A stretch of 64,000 nt of DNA, from positions 34,575,705 through 34,639,704 of the forward strand of contig CM019829.1 of the NCBI GenBank assembly GCA_009763385.1, written 5' to 3'. The DNA is from Coix lacryma-jobi var. lacryma-jobi. Its lineage: Eukaryota > Streptophyta > Magnoliopsida > Poales > Poaceae. The translations under genes were made by a program, and so were the position numbers. Positions 43,251-55,218 of this stretch are shown piece after piece. Within the stretch, counting starts at the first letter, position 1. Every line of letters begins with the position of its first letter. A model generated the notes under the pieces. It had not been told where the DNA came from and made no database searches. It saw only the letters and a program-made list of their open reading frames with translations.

Positions 43251-43598
43251 TCTAGATCGTATGTTAGAGCCTAGTGATCTTTTGTGTATGTTGGCAAGAC
43301 CGATCTTTTGCTTTGTTTGGGCTGGATGTAAGCATGAGTAGTCACTCTTATGTGTACGTGGTGTGAGACCTTGGAAAGTCCCATGTGTATGGGCAAAACT
43401 ATGGATGTTTATGTTGGCTTTTGCATGTTATGTATTAAGCGATCTTATTATGTGATGCTGCGATGTGGATTGAAATTTATTATGCCTCTGTGATTGTTTG
43501 GCGAATTCGTTTTCCGAATAAATTCAGTTGGCATGATCTATTGTTCTCTACAATAATTGCAACTCCACCTAATGATCACTTGCTATGAATACATGCAG
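43251..43598 (+). other. ORF0-gag spacer, intron-like
   Basis: About 350 bp, T-rich, no ORF. A GATGTAAGC donor-like site lies near 43328, and CCTAATG...ACATGCAG sits directly before the gag ATG, so it could be spliced out. Confidence 0.5.
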
Positions 43599-44690
43599 AT
43601 GATGACAACTCGTAGTGGAGCTGGCGGTAGTGGTGGAAATGAGGACCCCAGGGACAACCGCAATCCACCACCTCCTCCACCAGCCACTCCCGAGCAGCTT
43701 TTCGCTCAATTTCTGGAAGCCAACGCAACATTGAAGCTTTACTGCGTGAGAATTTGGCGCACGGTCAACAGCGCCCAGAGCCCAATCAATATAGTTCTTT
43801 CCCGGGAGCGGGATTTCTTGGAACTAGGCCACCCATCTTCAAGGAAGCTACTGAACCCTTAGAGGCAGAAGAATGGTTGCATACTTGGAACAGAAGTTTC
43901 ATTTGCTCAGGCTCACAGAGGAACTCAAAGCAGAGTATGCCGCGCATCAGCTGCAGGGGCCAGCCGGGATTTGGTGGGGGCATCACTGCATCACCTATCA
44001 TGCCAACGTTCCTGTTACTTGGAGGATGTTCACTGAAGCTGTTCGAGGGCACTATATTCCGCCAGGCCTGACTCAGATGAAAGTGGCAGAGTTCATGAGC
44101 TTAACGCAGGGGACTTGGTCTGTTACTGAGTACCATCACCTGTTTAACTCTTTGTCACGTTATGCTCCAGACTTCGTGAACACAGATGCTAAAAAGATTG
44201 CTAGTTTCAAGAGGCTTTGAACACCAAAATGGGAAAGTCCGTCGGTACATCTTCCCGGGCAGTCTTCAATGACTTTATTAGTGATTGCTTGATCCAAGAG
44301 AATCACACAATAAGCATGCTGCAAGTAAGGCCCGGAAGAGGACCTTTGATTCAGGACCATCTCAACCTAGGGACCACCAGCTCAACGTACCCAGTATCGA
44401 CCACCAGCGTCGGGGGCACGTTTCAGGCCGCCGCAAAAGAAAGGTCAGCCGCAAGCTCAGCGCAATCAAAGGCCATACAAGATAGCTGCTACCCAAGCTC
44501 GTGGAGGTAGGGCAGCTCAACAGGAGGGAAACCTTTGGTTCGGGGACCCTGTTACAATTGCAACCAAGAGGGGCACTTCGCAAGGTATTGCCCTCACCCA
44601 AAGAAGCAACAAGCTAACTATCCCGCACGTCTGCACAACATGACTGCTGAAGAAGCTCGTGCCGGAGAGCCCGTGACTGCCGGTATGTGT
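43599..44690 (+). pseudogene. Chromovirus Gag, frameshifted
   Basis: Gag forms the particle and binds RNA. Start chosen at ATG ATG 43599, followed by a Gly/Pro-rich N-terminus (NPPPPPPATPEQLFAQF). Capsid-like Retrotrans_gag region in shifted frames: about 43754-43870 (FLGTRPPIFKEATEPLEAEEW) and 43873-44220 (LQGPAGIWW, VPVTWRMFTEAVRGHYIPPG, EFMSLTQGTWSVTEY). A basic linker follows, then one CCHC knuckle CYNCNQEGHFARYC at 44549-44591. At least three frame breaks. It is adjacent to, and upstream of, the protease. Confidence 0.85.
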
Positions 44691-44691
44691 C

Positions 44692-45270
44692 TTGTTAACC
44701 ATCACCCTGCAGTTGTTTTTATTTGATACTGGATCATCACATTCATTCATGAGCAAAGCATTTGCACAAAAACATAATCAAGAGGTGTCTGAAATGGATT
44801 ATGGGTTTCGCGTAAGCTCCGTGGGTAGTAGCGTGTTATCTAGGCAGATGGTTTGTAATGCAACCATCGACATTGGAGGGCACAAATTCGGAGCTAATTT
44901 AGTAGTTTTGCCAGGACTAAGTATGGATTTAGTCCTAGGGATGAGTTGGATGAGTATGTGGAATGCGGTGTTAGACACTACAAATAGGGTTCTTACCTTA
45001 TCTGATGGAAGGACGAATACAAAGCTGCGCATCTCTCTTCCTCGAGGTGCTGACTTCGTTGACTTATCTTGCACTTTATCTATAGAAGACCTGTCCAAAA
45101 TCCCAGTCGTCCGAGATTTTCCGGATGTTTTCCCAGATGAATTACCAGGATTACCGCCCAAGCGGGCAGTGGAATTTGCAATTGAACTGTTACCTGGAAC
45201 AACACCAATCTCTAGAAGACCTTTCCGTATGCCGCCCAATGAATTAGCTGAACTTAAAACCTCAGATTAA
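44692..45270 (+). pseudogene. Chromovirus aspartic protease and linker to RT
   Basis: Cleaves Gag-Pol. The active site is FDTGSSHSF near 44725, with the second conserved motif LGMSWM near 44935. The C-terminal part carries the pre-RT linker VVRDFPDVFPDELPGLPP and the beginning of RT (RRPFRMPPNELAELK). The open stretch ends at TAA 45268-45270, a frame break, and RT continues at 45278. There is no independent start: the first Met of the open stretch is incidental to a Gag-Pol frame. Confidence 0.88.
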
Positions 45271-45277
45271 GGAACTT

Positions 45278-45973
45278 TTGGACAAAGGATTCATTCAACC
45301 TAGTATATCCGAGTGGGGTTGCCCAGCATTGTTTGTCAAGAAGAAGGATAAATCACTACGTATGTGTGTGGATTACCGGCCGCTCAATGCCGTGACTGTC
45401 AAGAACAAATATCCCTTGCCACGGATAGATATTCTGTTTGACCAGTTATCTAGAGCCAAGGTGTTTTCCAAGATTGATTTGAGATCGGGGTATCACCAAA
45501 TCAGAATCCGACCGCAAGATATCCCAAAGACTGCTTTCTCGACCAGATATGGTTTATATGAGTATCTTGTCATGTCTTTTGGATTGACAAATGCCCCAGC
45601 ATGCATTTTCATGAGTTTGATGAATTCAGTGTTTATGCCGGAATGGGATAAGTTTGTAGTGGTGTTCATTGATGACATTCTAGTATACTCTGAAAACCCG
45701 GACGATCATGCGGAGCATTTGAGGGTTGTTTTGACAAGACTCCGAGAACATAAACTTTATGCTAAGTTTAGCAAATGCGAGTTTTTGTTGAAGCAAGTGC
45801 AATTTCTTGGTCATATCCTGTCAGAAGAAGGAATCTCTGTGGACCCCAGTAAGGTACAAGAAGTGATGGATTGGGAAGCTCCTACCTCAGTTGGTGAGAT
45901 TCGGAGTTTTCTTGGATTAGCAGGTACTATCGTCGTTTCATTCCCGACTTTTCTAAGATTGCAAAACCAATGA
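45278..45973 (+). pseudogene. Chromovirus reverse transcriptase
   Basis: RNA-dependent DNA polymerase of the element. Motifs in order: KGFIQPSISEWGCPALFVKK, RMCVDYRPLN, FSKIDLRSGYHQIR, FGLTNAPA, catalytic FIDDILVYS near 45665-45690, LYAKFSKCEF, FLGHILSEEG, and the RT-connection start IRSFLGLAG. A 1-nt deletion after LGLAG shifts the end, which continues in the next frame into RNase H. All catalytic Asp residues are present. Very typical of plant chromoviruses. Confidence 0.93.
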
Positions 45974-46440
45974 GGAGCTTGCTCCAGAAGGATCATAAGT
46001 TTGAATGGACAGAAGGATGTGAATTAGCTTTCCGTACCTTGCGGAAACTATTGACCACTGCTCCTGTCTTAGCTCAACCAGATATCGAGAAGCCTTTTGA
46101 TGTCTTTTGTGATGCATCGAAGGTTGGGTTAGGTTGCGTTCTTATGCAAGAAGGCAGAGTGATTGCTTATGCGTCATTACAGTTGAGGAAACATGAGATT
46201 AACTATCCTGCACATGATTTAGAGTTGGCCGCTGTAGTACACACGCTCTGAAGATTTGGAGACATTATCTGCTTGGTAACGTCTGTAACGTGTACACTGA
46301 TCACAAGAGTCTCAAGTATATCTTCACTCAACCTGAATTGAATATGAGGTAGAGAAGATGGCTTGAACTAATCAAGGATTACAATCTGCAGATACATTAT
46401 CACCCAGGGAAGGCAAATGTGGTTGCCGACGCTTTGAGCC
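45970..46440 (+). pseudogene. Chromovirus RNase H
   Basis: Removes RNA from the RNA-DNA hybrid. 45970-46251 is open: KFEWTEGCELAFRTLRKLLT, then PFDVFCDASKVGLGCVLMQ (first catalytic Asp), ASLQLRKHEINYPAHDLELAAVVHTL (catalytic Glu). After a break it continues through WRHYLLG and VYTDHKSLKY (Asp) to YHPGKANVVADALS near 46400-46440. Internal stops and at least two frame breaks. Confidence 0.88.
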
Positions 46441-46619
46441 AGAAATCACACTGCAACAAATTGAGGTTACAACCAGAAGACGAGTTTAGTCTCGTACACC
46501 CTGTAATTCTGCACAATATCAAGCTGCAAGGCACCCTATAGTTGATCAGATTCTTGAAGGGCAGAAAACCGACAAGGGAATTTATCATATCTAGGAAAGG
46601 CTAAAGACCGCAACTGAAC

Positions 46620-47690
46620 CAGTAAAACATTTTCGGATTGATGATGAAGGAGTGTTATGGTTTGACAAGCGCTTAGTAGTGCCTAAGAATAGAGAACTCA
46701 AAAACCGGATCATGGATGAAGCTCATTTATCCAAGTTGTCTATTCATCCTGGAAGCACTAAGATGTATCAAGATTTGCGTCCGAGTTTTGGTGGACCAAA
46801 ATGAAGAAAGATTTCCGCATGTAGCCAGATGCGACACGTGTTGTCGAGTAAAAGCCATTCACCTAAAGCCAGCCGGAACACTTCAACCGTTACCAATACC
46901 CGAGTGGAAATGGGAAGAAGTGGGTATGGATTTCATCACCAGTTTACCAACCACCCAGATGGGAAATGACTCAATTTGGGTGATAGTTGATCGTCTTACC
47001 AAGACTGCTCATTTCATACCAGTTAAAACCTGTTTTCGAGCACCGGACTATGCGGAGATTTATATCAATCAAATTGTTCGACTACATGGTATACCCAAGG
47101 TCATAGTTTTGGATCGTGGATCGCAGTTTACTGCACCATTTTGGGAGAAACTGCAAAAGGAATTAGGCACAAAGCTACTCCATATTTCTGCCTATCATCC
47201 CCAAACATCGGGACAAACTGAAAGAGTGAATCAAGTTTTGGAGGACATGTTGAGAGCCTGTGTAATTTCAGTAAAAGGGTCTTGGGAGAAATGGTTACCT
47301 CTAGCTGAATTTGCATATAATAATAGCTATCAAGACAGCATACAGATGGCACCTTTTGAAGCTCTTTATGGTAGAAGGTGCAGGACACCGGTGAATTGGG
47401 TTGAACCGGAGAGAACGTCTTACTATGGAATTGATTTTGTTAACGAAGCAGAAGAACAAGTTAGAATAATCCAACAGCATATGTCAGCTGCGCAGTCTCG
47501 ACAAAAGAGCTATGCAGACAAGAGGAGGAAATCGCTTGATTTAACAAGGCGATTATGTGTATCTGAAAGTGTCACCCATGAAAGGTGTCAGACGCTTTGG
47601 CGTGAAAAGGAAGCTAGCACCAAGGTTTGTGGGACCTTACAGGATTGTGGAAAGGAGGGGAGAGGTAGCTTATTAGCTACAGCTACCTGA
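46620..47690 (+). pseudogene. Chromovirus integrase
   Basis: Joins element DNA to the host chromosome. The zinc-binding HHCC part is spread over 46680-46850 with frame breaks (SIHPGSTKMYQDL; CDTCCRVK). The core in 46716-47690 has catalytic Asp in GMDFITSLP, Asp in LDRGSQFTAPFW, and Glu in SGQTERVNQVLEDML. The GPY/F-like C-terminal region follows at about 47600-47720 in another frame. The three acidic catalytic residues are present. Confidence 0.92.
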
Positions 47691-47738
47691 ACATTTGAAG
47701 GCTATATTCCCTGTATTCCATGTATCACAATTAAAGAA

Positions 47739-48056
47739 ATGTCTTCGAGTTCCAGAAGAAGAGGTACAACCAGTCAATATCAAGTTGCAATCCGATCTCA
47801 CCTACTCAGTGGAACCGTATCGGGTGTTGATGAAAAAGAAAGAACAACTCGCGGGAGAATAGTAAAGCAGTATAAAGTGTCTTGGAATGAACAAGATGAC
47901 CGAGATGCCACTTGGGAAATGGAAGACTATCTAAAAGAGGTGTACCCACACTTTTATAAGAAATGGTTAGTAACTCAAATCTTGGGACGAGATTCTTTAA
48001 TGGAGGGGAGGGCTGTAACAGCCCTGGTGTTAAGCAACCCTAAATGCATAACTTGA
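47739..48056 (+). pseudogene. Chromodomain at Pol C-terminus, reading into the LTR
   Basis: The chromodomain (47824-47966) reads RGRIVKQYKVSWNEQDDRDATWEMEDYL in two recognisable blocks: strand motif IVKQYKVSW and TWEMEDYL. In this family it is thought to guide integration to heterochromatin by binding modified histone tails. The Trp of KVSW and the Trp of ATWE are kept; other cage aromatics of HP1 are not obvious, as in the divergent group II type. The frame runs across the polypurine tract and ends at 48054-48056 inside the 3' LTR. Confidence 0.85.
48001..48013 (+). other. Chromovirus polypurine tract
   Basis: TGGAGGGGAGGGC directly before the 3' LTR start TGTAACAGCCC. It also lies inside the Pol reading frame (codons for MEGRA). 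Confidence 0.85.
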
Positions 48057-51000
48057 CATCTCATAAGCATAGCATCATCATCTCATGTTGCATTCTTTTT
48101 GTAAAGTGTCATTTCATGTGTTGGCTTGTAATGTTATGCTTGGTTTGGTGCTTGTTTGACTTGTGTTTGGAGTGTTAGGGTCTCCTAAGTAGTTGAACCT
48201 TGTTGAGGAGTCAAAATGAAGCTAGGGTTGTGTTGGTCACTTTGGCTAACCAAGTCACTAACCCTAGATGCCTTAATAGAGCCCTAGGAGTCCTTTTGTT
48301 TGACTAACTAAGACCTCCTTGATAGAAGCTTTGCATGGCTGTGGCCCTTAACCAAAAGTGTGTAGAATTTGAGTAGAACAAAAGTTGTTTTAGGACCAAC
48401 TCATGAGAATGAGTTTAACAAGGTGTTTTAGGACCCACAAGGCAAAATGGGGGAGATTAGACTTTGAAAATTTCTAAGTCCTTAACTGGCGAAATAGTTT
48501 CGCTGAGCTATCTTTGGAGCTTTTCTGAGAGCAATCTAGGCCGAACCAGAGCTTGATCTTGTAACCAAAGTTGTAGTCGGCATGTAGCTCTACTACTCAT
48601 GGAACAAGTGGTTTAGAGTTTTCATCGAGTGGATTAGGAGTTAATCGCGCGCAAAGTTGGCTGTCAGTGGGCCTGATGGCCACTGAACTGGCCGTTCAGC
48701 CGAGATGGAGCGCGGCGTCGTGGCCGACCGCGTCAGGCATCGCCCGCCGCGTGGCGCGCGACGGCCGACCGGGCAGCATCCGCGCGCGGCGTGGCGAGCA
48801 TAAAGGCCGCTTGCACGCGCTCGCGTAGACCAGAGTCGCTCCCTCCGCTTTGCCTGCCTCCTCTTCCTCTCTCGCCGTCGCCCAAGCGAAAAGAGGGGGG
48901 GAAACAGAGCGTCGCCGCCGCCGTTCACCGCCGTCCGGCCGCCTCGCCACAAGCCCAGCCACCCGCAAAGCTTCGCCGTGAGCCCCCGCACCTCTTGCTA
49001 CCCTTAGCGCCCCATAGGAAACCCTAGGCAAGCCCCGGGATGAGCCGCCGCCATGGCCGCCATGACCTCCGAGCTCGGTTCGCCAAGGCCGGCCTCCTTC
49101 CCGTGGTTTCGTGTTGCCCTAGCTCACGTTCGAGGGTCAGTGAGGTTCGTGGAAGAGGTAGAAAGTGACGGTTTGGCCGGTTAGGGTTTGGTGACCGCGG
49201 TACGCCGCATCCACCTGTCTGCCATGGCCGGCGAGCTCGGTACGCCATGGCCACCCCCTTTCCGTGCCCGTCCGTTTGCCCTAGCTAGCTTTCGCGAGTC
49301 GCCTTGAACCGTAGAAGACGTTGGTGATGTTGGTTGAGCCAATTAGGGTTTCGTAGTGACGGTACGCCGCCGTCCGCCGCTAGCGCATGGTCGCCGGAGT
49401 CGGCATGGCCGTGGTCGCGGATGCTCGGAGTGAGAACCCTGGCTCCTGAGCCTCGGGATAGGGTTGTGAAGGTCGCCGGAGTAGGAATCGGGAGTTAGTT
49501 TAGCTCGGGATGGCCGGAGCCGGCCGGCGTAGTGTGGCCGCGCCGCCGTGTCCGCCATGGTCGACGACGAGCTCAATCCGAGCATGCGCTAGGCCTGTGT
49601 GTGGTATCACCGGGTGCGGAAGAAGGAGAGGAGTAGAGTGGCGAGGTCCGTTTCGCCGGGAAGGTCGCCGCCGGCGAGCTTCGCCGCGGTCAACCCTTCC
49701 CTGCTGCTTCTGTGTGGCTGGTAGGTGGGGTCGGTTTGACCCGGGTCCCCACAGTCAGTGGCTCGGGTCCCGGCTGTTAGTGTCTTGGGTGCAAAAGTTT
49801 GTGTTCGTGTAGCAGTTTTAGGTGAAGAGTTTTTCAGGTTTTGTTTTAATAGTTTTCAGAAATGCTTATGTGGCTTGTTTAATTCATATCTTGAGTTCTG
49901 TAAATGCTAAAAAGGGAAAATAAGTTTTGTTAAGTTTGTTGTGATGAGTTCTATGCATGAAAAATATAATATGTCCAGTTGGTGATAAATTTATGTGTAG
50001 TTATATTTAATTCATGTTTAGGCTGAAATCTTGTTAAATGCTTAGTAATCTGTGTATTGCTCAGAAAAATGTGATTCTTGTTTTGTTAGGTTTGTATTGA
50101 TGAATAGTTTCTGGAAAAAATGTAATATGATGTTGTTCTACTGGATATTTTGGCAGTAGCAATTAAAGTGATGAAATGTTGTTTTCTTGTTTAATTTATA
50201 GTAATTAAAATATGAGAAATATGAACCTGAGAATTTGTATAGACTGCTCTTGTGCTAAGAATTTCAGTAGAAAAATGGAAATCCGCTGTTTGACAGTTTT
50301 TGTTAGGGTGTGTAGTTCAAAGCACCTTTTCTTGGTAGAATTTGTCTTTTTCATAGAGGATGAAGTTTAAGTTCAAATGGGTTGAGATTTGGACAGAGGA
50401 CTAGATTATGTGTTGTTAACTTCCAGTAATTTCTGTAGATTTTTCTGAAGCTGTCTATGATGGGTTGCTGTTATAGGCTTGATTAAATGGATTTATTTCA
50501 GCAAGTAATTAAAGGAGAATAAATTAAATAAGTAAAGTGCTTGCTGTAGTAATTGTAAATCCTAACCAACTAATTAGGTAGGTTAATTATTTGGTTGGAT
50601 GTTAAGGTCCTTTTGTAATCCCTAGTTTAATGTTGACTACCTTGTTGAAAAATGAAGTAGATGACATGTGCTTATCTCCTGAGTTATGTGTTCCATGTTG
50701 CATCCCATGTGCATTCATATTACTTATACGTGTTATGCATCATACAGGGTCGGTAGTGGAAGTCCAGAACCCGCCACAGGAGGAGCCGTGTCCGGAGGAG
50801 ACCCAGGACGAGAGGACCGAAGAAGGAGACGTCGAGGACCTGCCTGAGTGCCACGACCATCGACCCTCCGACTTTGAACGAGGCAAGCCCCGGAGCATCC
50901 CACTCCTACGGTATGCAAATGCAATTACAAAATTAACCTGATATGTTTGTTGCATTAGGTTATAGGAGTTGAGTGATACCGTTGATGCATTACTTACTTA

Positions 51001-51697
51001 TCCTTGTCCACCTGCAATTGCTATATTGATATCCCTGTTAGGTCTAGGCTCGTTTATGCTTAGCCCTGCTTAGAACGGTAAAAGTCGGGTGATTTCCTGT
51101 CTCCCGCATATAGGTGGATACTGATCATGACTAGCCTCGTGCTATCATGGAATAACCATGTGATAATTAATTTGAGACGGGCGGGATGTAGGAGCAGCAG
51201 GACATGGGTCCTGTGTGCTAGTAGTCTCCCGTCTGTGTCGATTAGGACCCGACGAAGGCACACCTCAGTCATTTTGAACGCGTCAATCACTTAACGGAGT
51301 AGGTCGGAGTACCTCCCATGAAGCCGAGTAGGGCTATTCGAGCCGGTGATGGAGATGTTGACGCCTAACACCCATGGCCTTATATGTACCGTGGGCAACT
51401 ATTCTGAGCAACCTGGCATGGTCCGTGGAGAGGCAGGGCCTGATTGACTTGGCATGACCGTGGGCAGTTATAGCTTGAGCGACCTGGCACTGAGATAACC
51501 CCTGGTGTAGAAGGGCCCATGACCGTTCCGCGTGTTGTGTTCTCGAATTTCCTGAAGTGGTCGCCGACGGCTGCCTGGCAAGGTGTGAAGGGCGAGTGTG
51601 CGACATCTTTGTCCCCAGCTGGGTAGGAATCGATTATCATCGCCATCGCTCCTGGTTAGTGAGTAACTTGACTGGGCATGTGTTACCGTAGTAACTT
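48014..51697 (+). repeat. Chromovirus 3' LTR, interrupted by copia-E
   Basis: Starts TGTAACAGCCCTGGTG and parallels 37118 onward to GTAGTAACTT, where TGAAGGACATAG of copia-E begins. The missing ~720 bp (counterpart of about 40776-41496) should lie beyond the right edge. Differences from the 5' LTR include point changes and a block near 49675-49710 that is missing from the 5' copy. Confidence 0.9.
50746..50910 (+). other. Exon-like open block inside 3' LTR
   Basis: About 55 codons open and strongly acidic (VEVQNPPQEEPCPEETQDER, then EEGDVEDLPECHDH and FERGKPRSIP). It is bounded on the left by CATACAG-GG (acceptor-like) and on the right by CCTACG-GTATGC (donor-like). Flanks are AT-rich. It could be a small coding or noncoding exon of an LTR transcript, or a captured fragment. 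I do not recognise the peptide. Confidence 0.45.
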
Positions 51698-53595
51698 TGA
51701 AGGACATAGAGTGCTACCAGAAAGGGACCAGAGGGGGGTGAATGGGAGCTTCAATTTTCCTTTCGGAAACTTGTCGCCACTATCCCGAAAATCAACCCCT
51801 AGAGCAAACCCTAGATCTCGTAAGTGTCCACGACCCTAGATGTAGGGTGGATGCTTCCAAGAAGCACAGCGAGACACTTCACGACTCTAGAAACCCAACG
51901 CAAAAGACGGAAATCAAAACCGACAATGAACGAACGAACTGCGAACGAAACTGTGCAGAATCACCTGCATCGGACGCTGGCTAGCGTCCGATGCCAAAGC
52001 GTTGGATGCGTCCGATGCAAACAGTGCGTCTCGGGGACCTTACTGGACACCCATCGGACGCTGTGAACAGTGAACCCTCAGCGTCCGATGGTCACACTCC
52101 GGCGCGTCCGATGAGCAACGGAGCGTCCGGTGATAGCGTCCGATGCTCCTTCAAAAATGTCAGAAACTGACACGTGGCAACGGTAAGTCCGATGCAAAGG
52201 GAGTCAGCGTCCGATGTTAAGAACTTGAGCGTCCGATGCCCCCGATGCAGTGTTGTTCTTCCGCGAAATCCACTCGATCTCCTCCGAATCAAAAGCACTG
52301 AGGCTTAGACTTGGTGTGAGGAGTTCCAAGGATCTTAGTGAGCTATCCCACGGGAATCATGGCTCGAACCTAACTCCAAATCGAGGAATTTGAAGAATTC
52401 GGGGCAAGGAGCAAAAAGCCAATCCGAAACTAAAATCGCTCGATCTCCTAGACCGTGGGGTTAGAGGTGGATTCCTTCGGTGGAAAGAAGTGCTCACGAT
52501 CTAGAACAACTTGGTTCAAACGGATTTGCAAAAGATGAACCGAGCAAAGAGATCAATCGACGGAAAAACATGGCAAAAAGTAATCCGCGAAGAACACGAA
52601 CAAATCGCAAATCACAACCACGAAATTGCAGCTGTGTGGCTACCACATGCTACAATGGTGAGGTACAGCCTCACTTCCTCAAAATCTCAAAGGCACAAGG
52701 TATTGTTCTCTTCTCTGTGGATCTCAGGTTTGCTACAGCAGAGGAGATGGAGAGCAGGAAAACCTAGAAGGCAAAGAGCAAATGACTGAGATAGGTGGGG
52801 AGGTGGGTGTCTCCCCCTACTTATCCTAATTCTAACTATTCCTAATTCCCACTCTACCCCTAACTACTTACAGAGCGAACTAGCTAAACCCTAAGGTTAT
52901 TCTGGACCAACTCGATGGTAGGTGGATCCGACGGCCATGCCCGCACAACTCGTACCGTTGCTTCGACGCAACCTCCCGATTGCCGCCACGTGCCGCCACC
53001 GCCTCCGACTCCGCGTCCTTTTCCTGGACGTCGCACCCCGGTTTTGTGGCCCAAACCGGGAAACCTGCCTTCACGACCAACCCCCGGTTTTGAGGCCCAA
53101 ACCGGAAACCAGCCCACCAGCGTCTGAGTTTTGTGGCCCAAACTCAGCAAACCCGCAGCACCCAGGTTTTTGGGCCCAAACCTGGAAACCGTCCTCACCC
53201 GAGTTTTGTGCCAAACACCGGAAACCATCCACGCCCAGGTTTTGAGGCCCAAACCTGTAGAGGGGATGCACCGCCCGTGCACCCTGTCCACCGACACGTG
53301 TCCCCAGGTCCTCGACCTAGGCAACACCGTGCCCGCAAGTCTCTGCTCATCGCTGTCCCAGGCTGCCAGCCACCACAGCTGATCCTCGGGCCACCGGTCC
53401 CTCAGTCCAAGCCTCACGTCCGCCCTTCGCCACTCTCGGTCCATCGGCACGACACGTCTCTACTTGACCTTCACCTTGCCTTTGATAACTGTCTCCGTGC
53501 TCGACACCTGCACAACACAAGCCAAAGAACATGCGCATTAGCCCAGTTGACAATCACTCGTCACTCAGAGACTCGGCATACCCCATGTATCCGCA
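51698..53595 (-). repeat. copia-E 3' LTR
   Basis: 1898 bp, TGAAGGACATAG to CATGTATCCGCA. GCGTCCGATG array at about 51968-52240; hairpin array at 53037-53260, shorter than in other copies: the GGTGG-type unit is deleted so that the array runs straight into TAGAGGGGATGC. Confidence 0.9.
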
Positions 53596-53606
53596 ATCTC
53601 CCCTTG
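53596..53606 (-). other. Polypurine tract of copia-E
   Basis: Minus strand CAAGGGGAGAT (one G fewer than the sister copies) abutting the LTR start. Confidence 0.75.
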
Positions 53607-55218
53607 ATGAGTGCATTGTCAACTACCAACACAAATCATAATAGAAATAGAAGGAGGGAGAAAGAGAGAGAGAGAACTCGACCAAATGACCCAAAAAGCA
53701 TAGCAAAGCTGAAGAAGGTCAAGTGGAAAGAGCAAAACAACTTGGTTCCCAAAGACATGGGCAATGGCTTGACGCAACCAAGCAAAGCAAAAGCTAGCCC
53801 TCAAGAAGAGGTGGAATAGGCTCAACAAACAGCGCTAGCAGATACCAATTGAAAAATCAAAGCAAAATGCTAGTCCCTCAAGACAGAGGCACAGAGGCTC
53901 AACACAACTAGCAGAAAGCTCGACATCAACTGAAAAGCTCGATACCACCGAAGCCAACTGAAGCAAAGATGCGACTGCTAGTCCCTCAAGATATAGAGGG
54001 CAAGGCCTCACACAACTAGCAAAGCGCTCCGAACCAATTGGAAATTTCAAAAATTCAGCACGAGCAAACTCCCCCTTGCATGGTGCACACAACCGATTTC
54101 TCTCCCTTTGAATATGGGAGGCATGATTTGTCCAAATTCCTCCCCTTAGTTGAAAATGCACCATCAAGCAAAAGGAACTGAAAACAATTTTCTCCTCCTC
54201 AGAAAATGCACCATCCAAAGTGCCAACAAGAGAAGTTCTCCCCTTCCAAAATGCATATGAGTCAGGATGCAAGTTAGCAGCTTCAAGGATATAGTCAAGA
54301 GAATGCAAGGATGTTGTACACAGTATAATAAACCCAATGACGCGACTGAAGCATACATGCTAGCAAAGGCTCAAACTGATCACCACTTATGAAATATGAA
54401 CATATGAGCAAAGTGAGCAATTTTAGCCAAAAAGGAGTCACCATCAAAATAGCACTAGACAAGTGTAGACAGGAAGTCAAACAAGTCTAGACATGTATAC
54501 AAGGTGAACTACCCCTAGCAAAGTTCAATCATCATGCTATAGAATGGAACATAGACTTGTGTATCCAGATTTTAAGCGGAGTTGCAACGGTTAAATTACA
54601 CAAGTTTAAATTTCAGCATGTGAGTGCGAGAGGTTGAAAAGCTTGTCTTTGTCTAACTTTTCAACTGTGCGAAGCCTATGCAGAAGCAATCAGAAGCTTA
54701 ACGCAACAGTTTCGGTCATACACTACACAGCTCAAGTTTTAACTCAAAGTGCAATGAGAAACAGTCTCAAAACTGTGATGTGTTGACAAGCAGTCCCATC
54801 TCGATCTTTCTGATTCACTTAACTGGTTTTTACCAATTGAAGGAATATGAACAGACCAAGCAAGTGACAGACTCAGAACTAGAGACATAGCAACCTAGCA
54901 TATATGAAAAGCATGAGTGAACTCAACATATCCTACACATGCTAGTTGCATATCTCAATGGTGAACATTTTCAGTTTTAAGTTCATTAAGCAGGTTCACC
55001 ATTCAAAAATAGCTCAGCTCATAACATGTATCAGTGATCAGAAAGAGCATAGCTACAGGCATCACAAACATCAGAGCATACTACATAGAGCATAGTTACA
55101 TTCTAATGATTATATACATGAAGCTCAGATGTAAATGCATATGCTAAATGCAAAAGAAAACTAAGTCAAACGAAAAAGAGTCAGTCTTATGATACAAGAA
55201 CCAAAATGCTTCCCCCAT
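53607..55218 (-). other. copia-E 3' UTR
   Basis: Noncoding counterpart of 12934-14698, with CTTGG/CCAAG, GCTAGC/GCTAGC and TGCTAGT/ACTAGCA hairpins at about 53741-53912 and a further TGCTAGT/ACTAGCA near 53968-54020. No supported ORF. Confidence 0.65.

Larger units (their letters stand above)
37118..51697 (+). mobile_element. Ty3/gypsy chromovirus, Tekay-like, with extra ORF0
   Basis: 5' LTR 37118-41496, PBS 41499-41510, leader, ORF0 (42284-43250), gag, pol (PR-RT-RH-INT-chromodomain), polypurine tract and 3' LTR 48014-51697, which is interrupted by copia-E. The RT-before-integrase order and the C-terminal chromodomain define a chromovirus. The very long LTR and extra upstream ORF fit the Tekay group (I recall rice RIRE3/RIRE8 reported with such an ORF; not checked). 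It is inserted in the copia LTR fragment after CGTTG (37113-37117). The matching duplicate lies outside the window. Confidence 0.9.
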
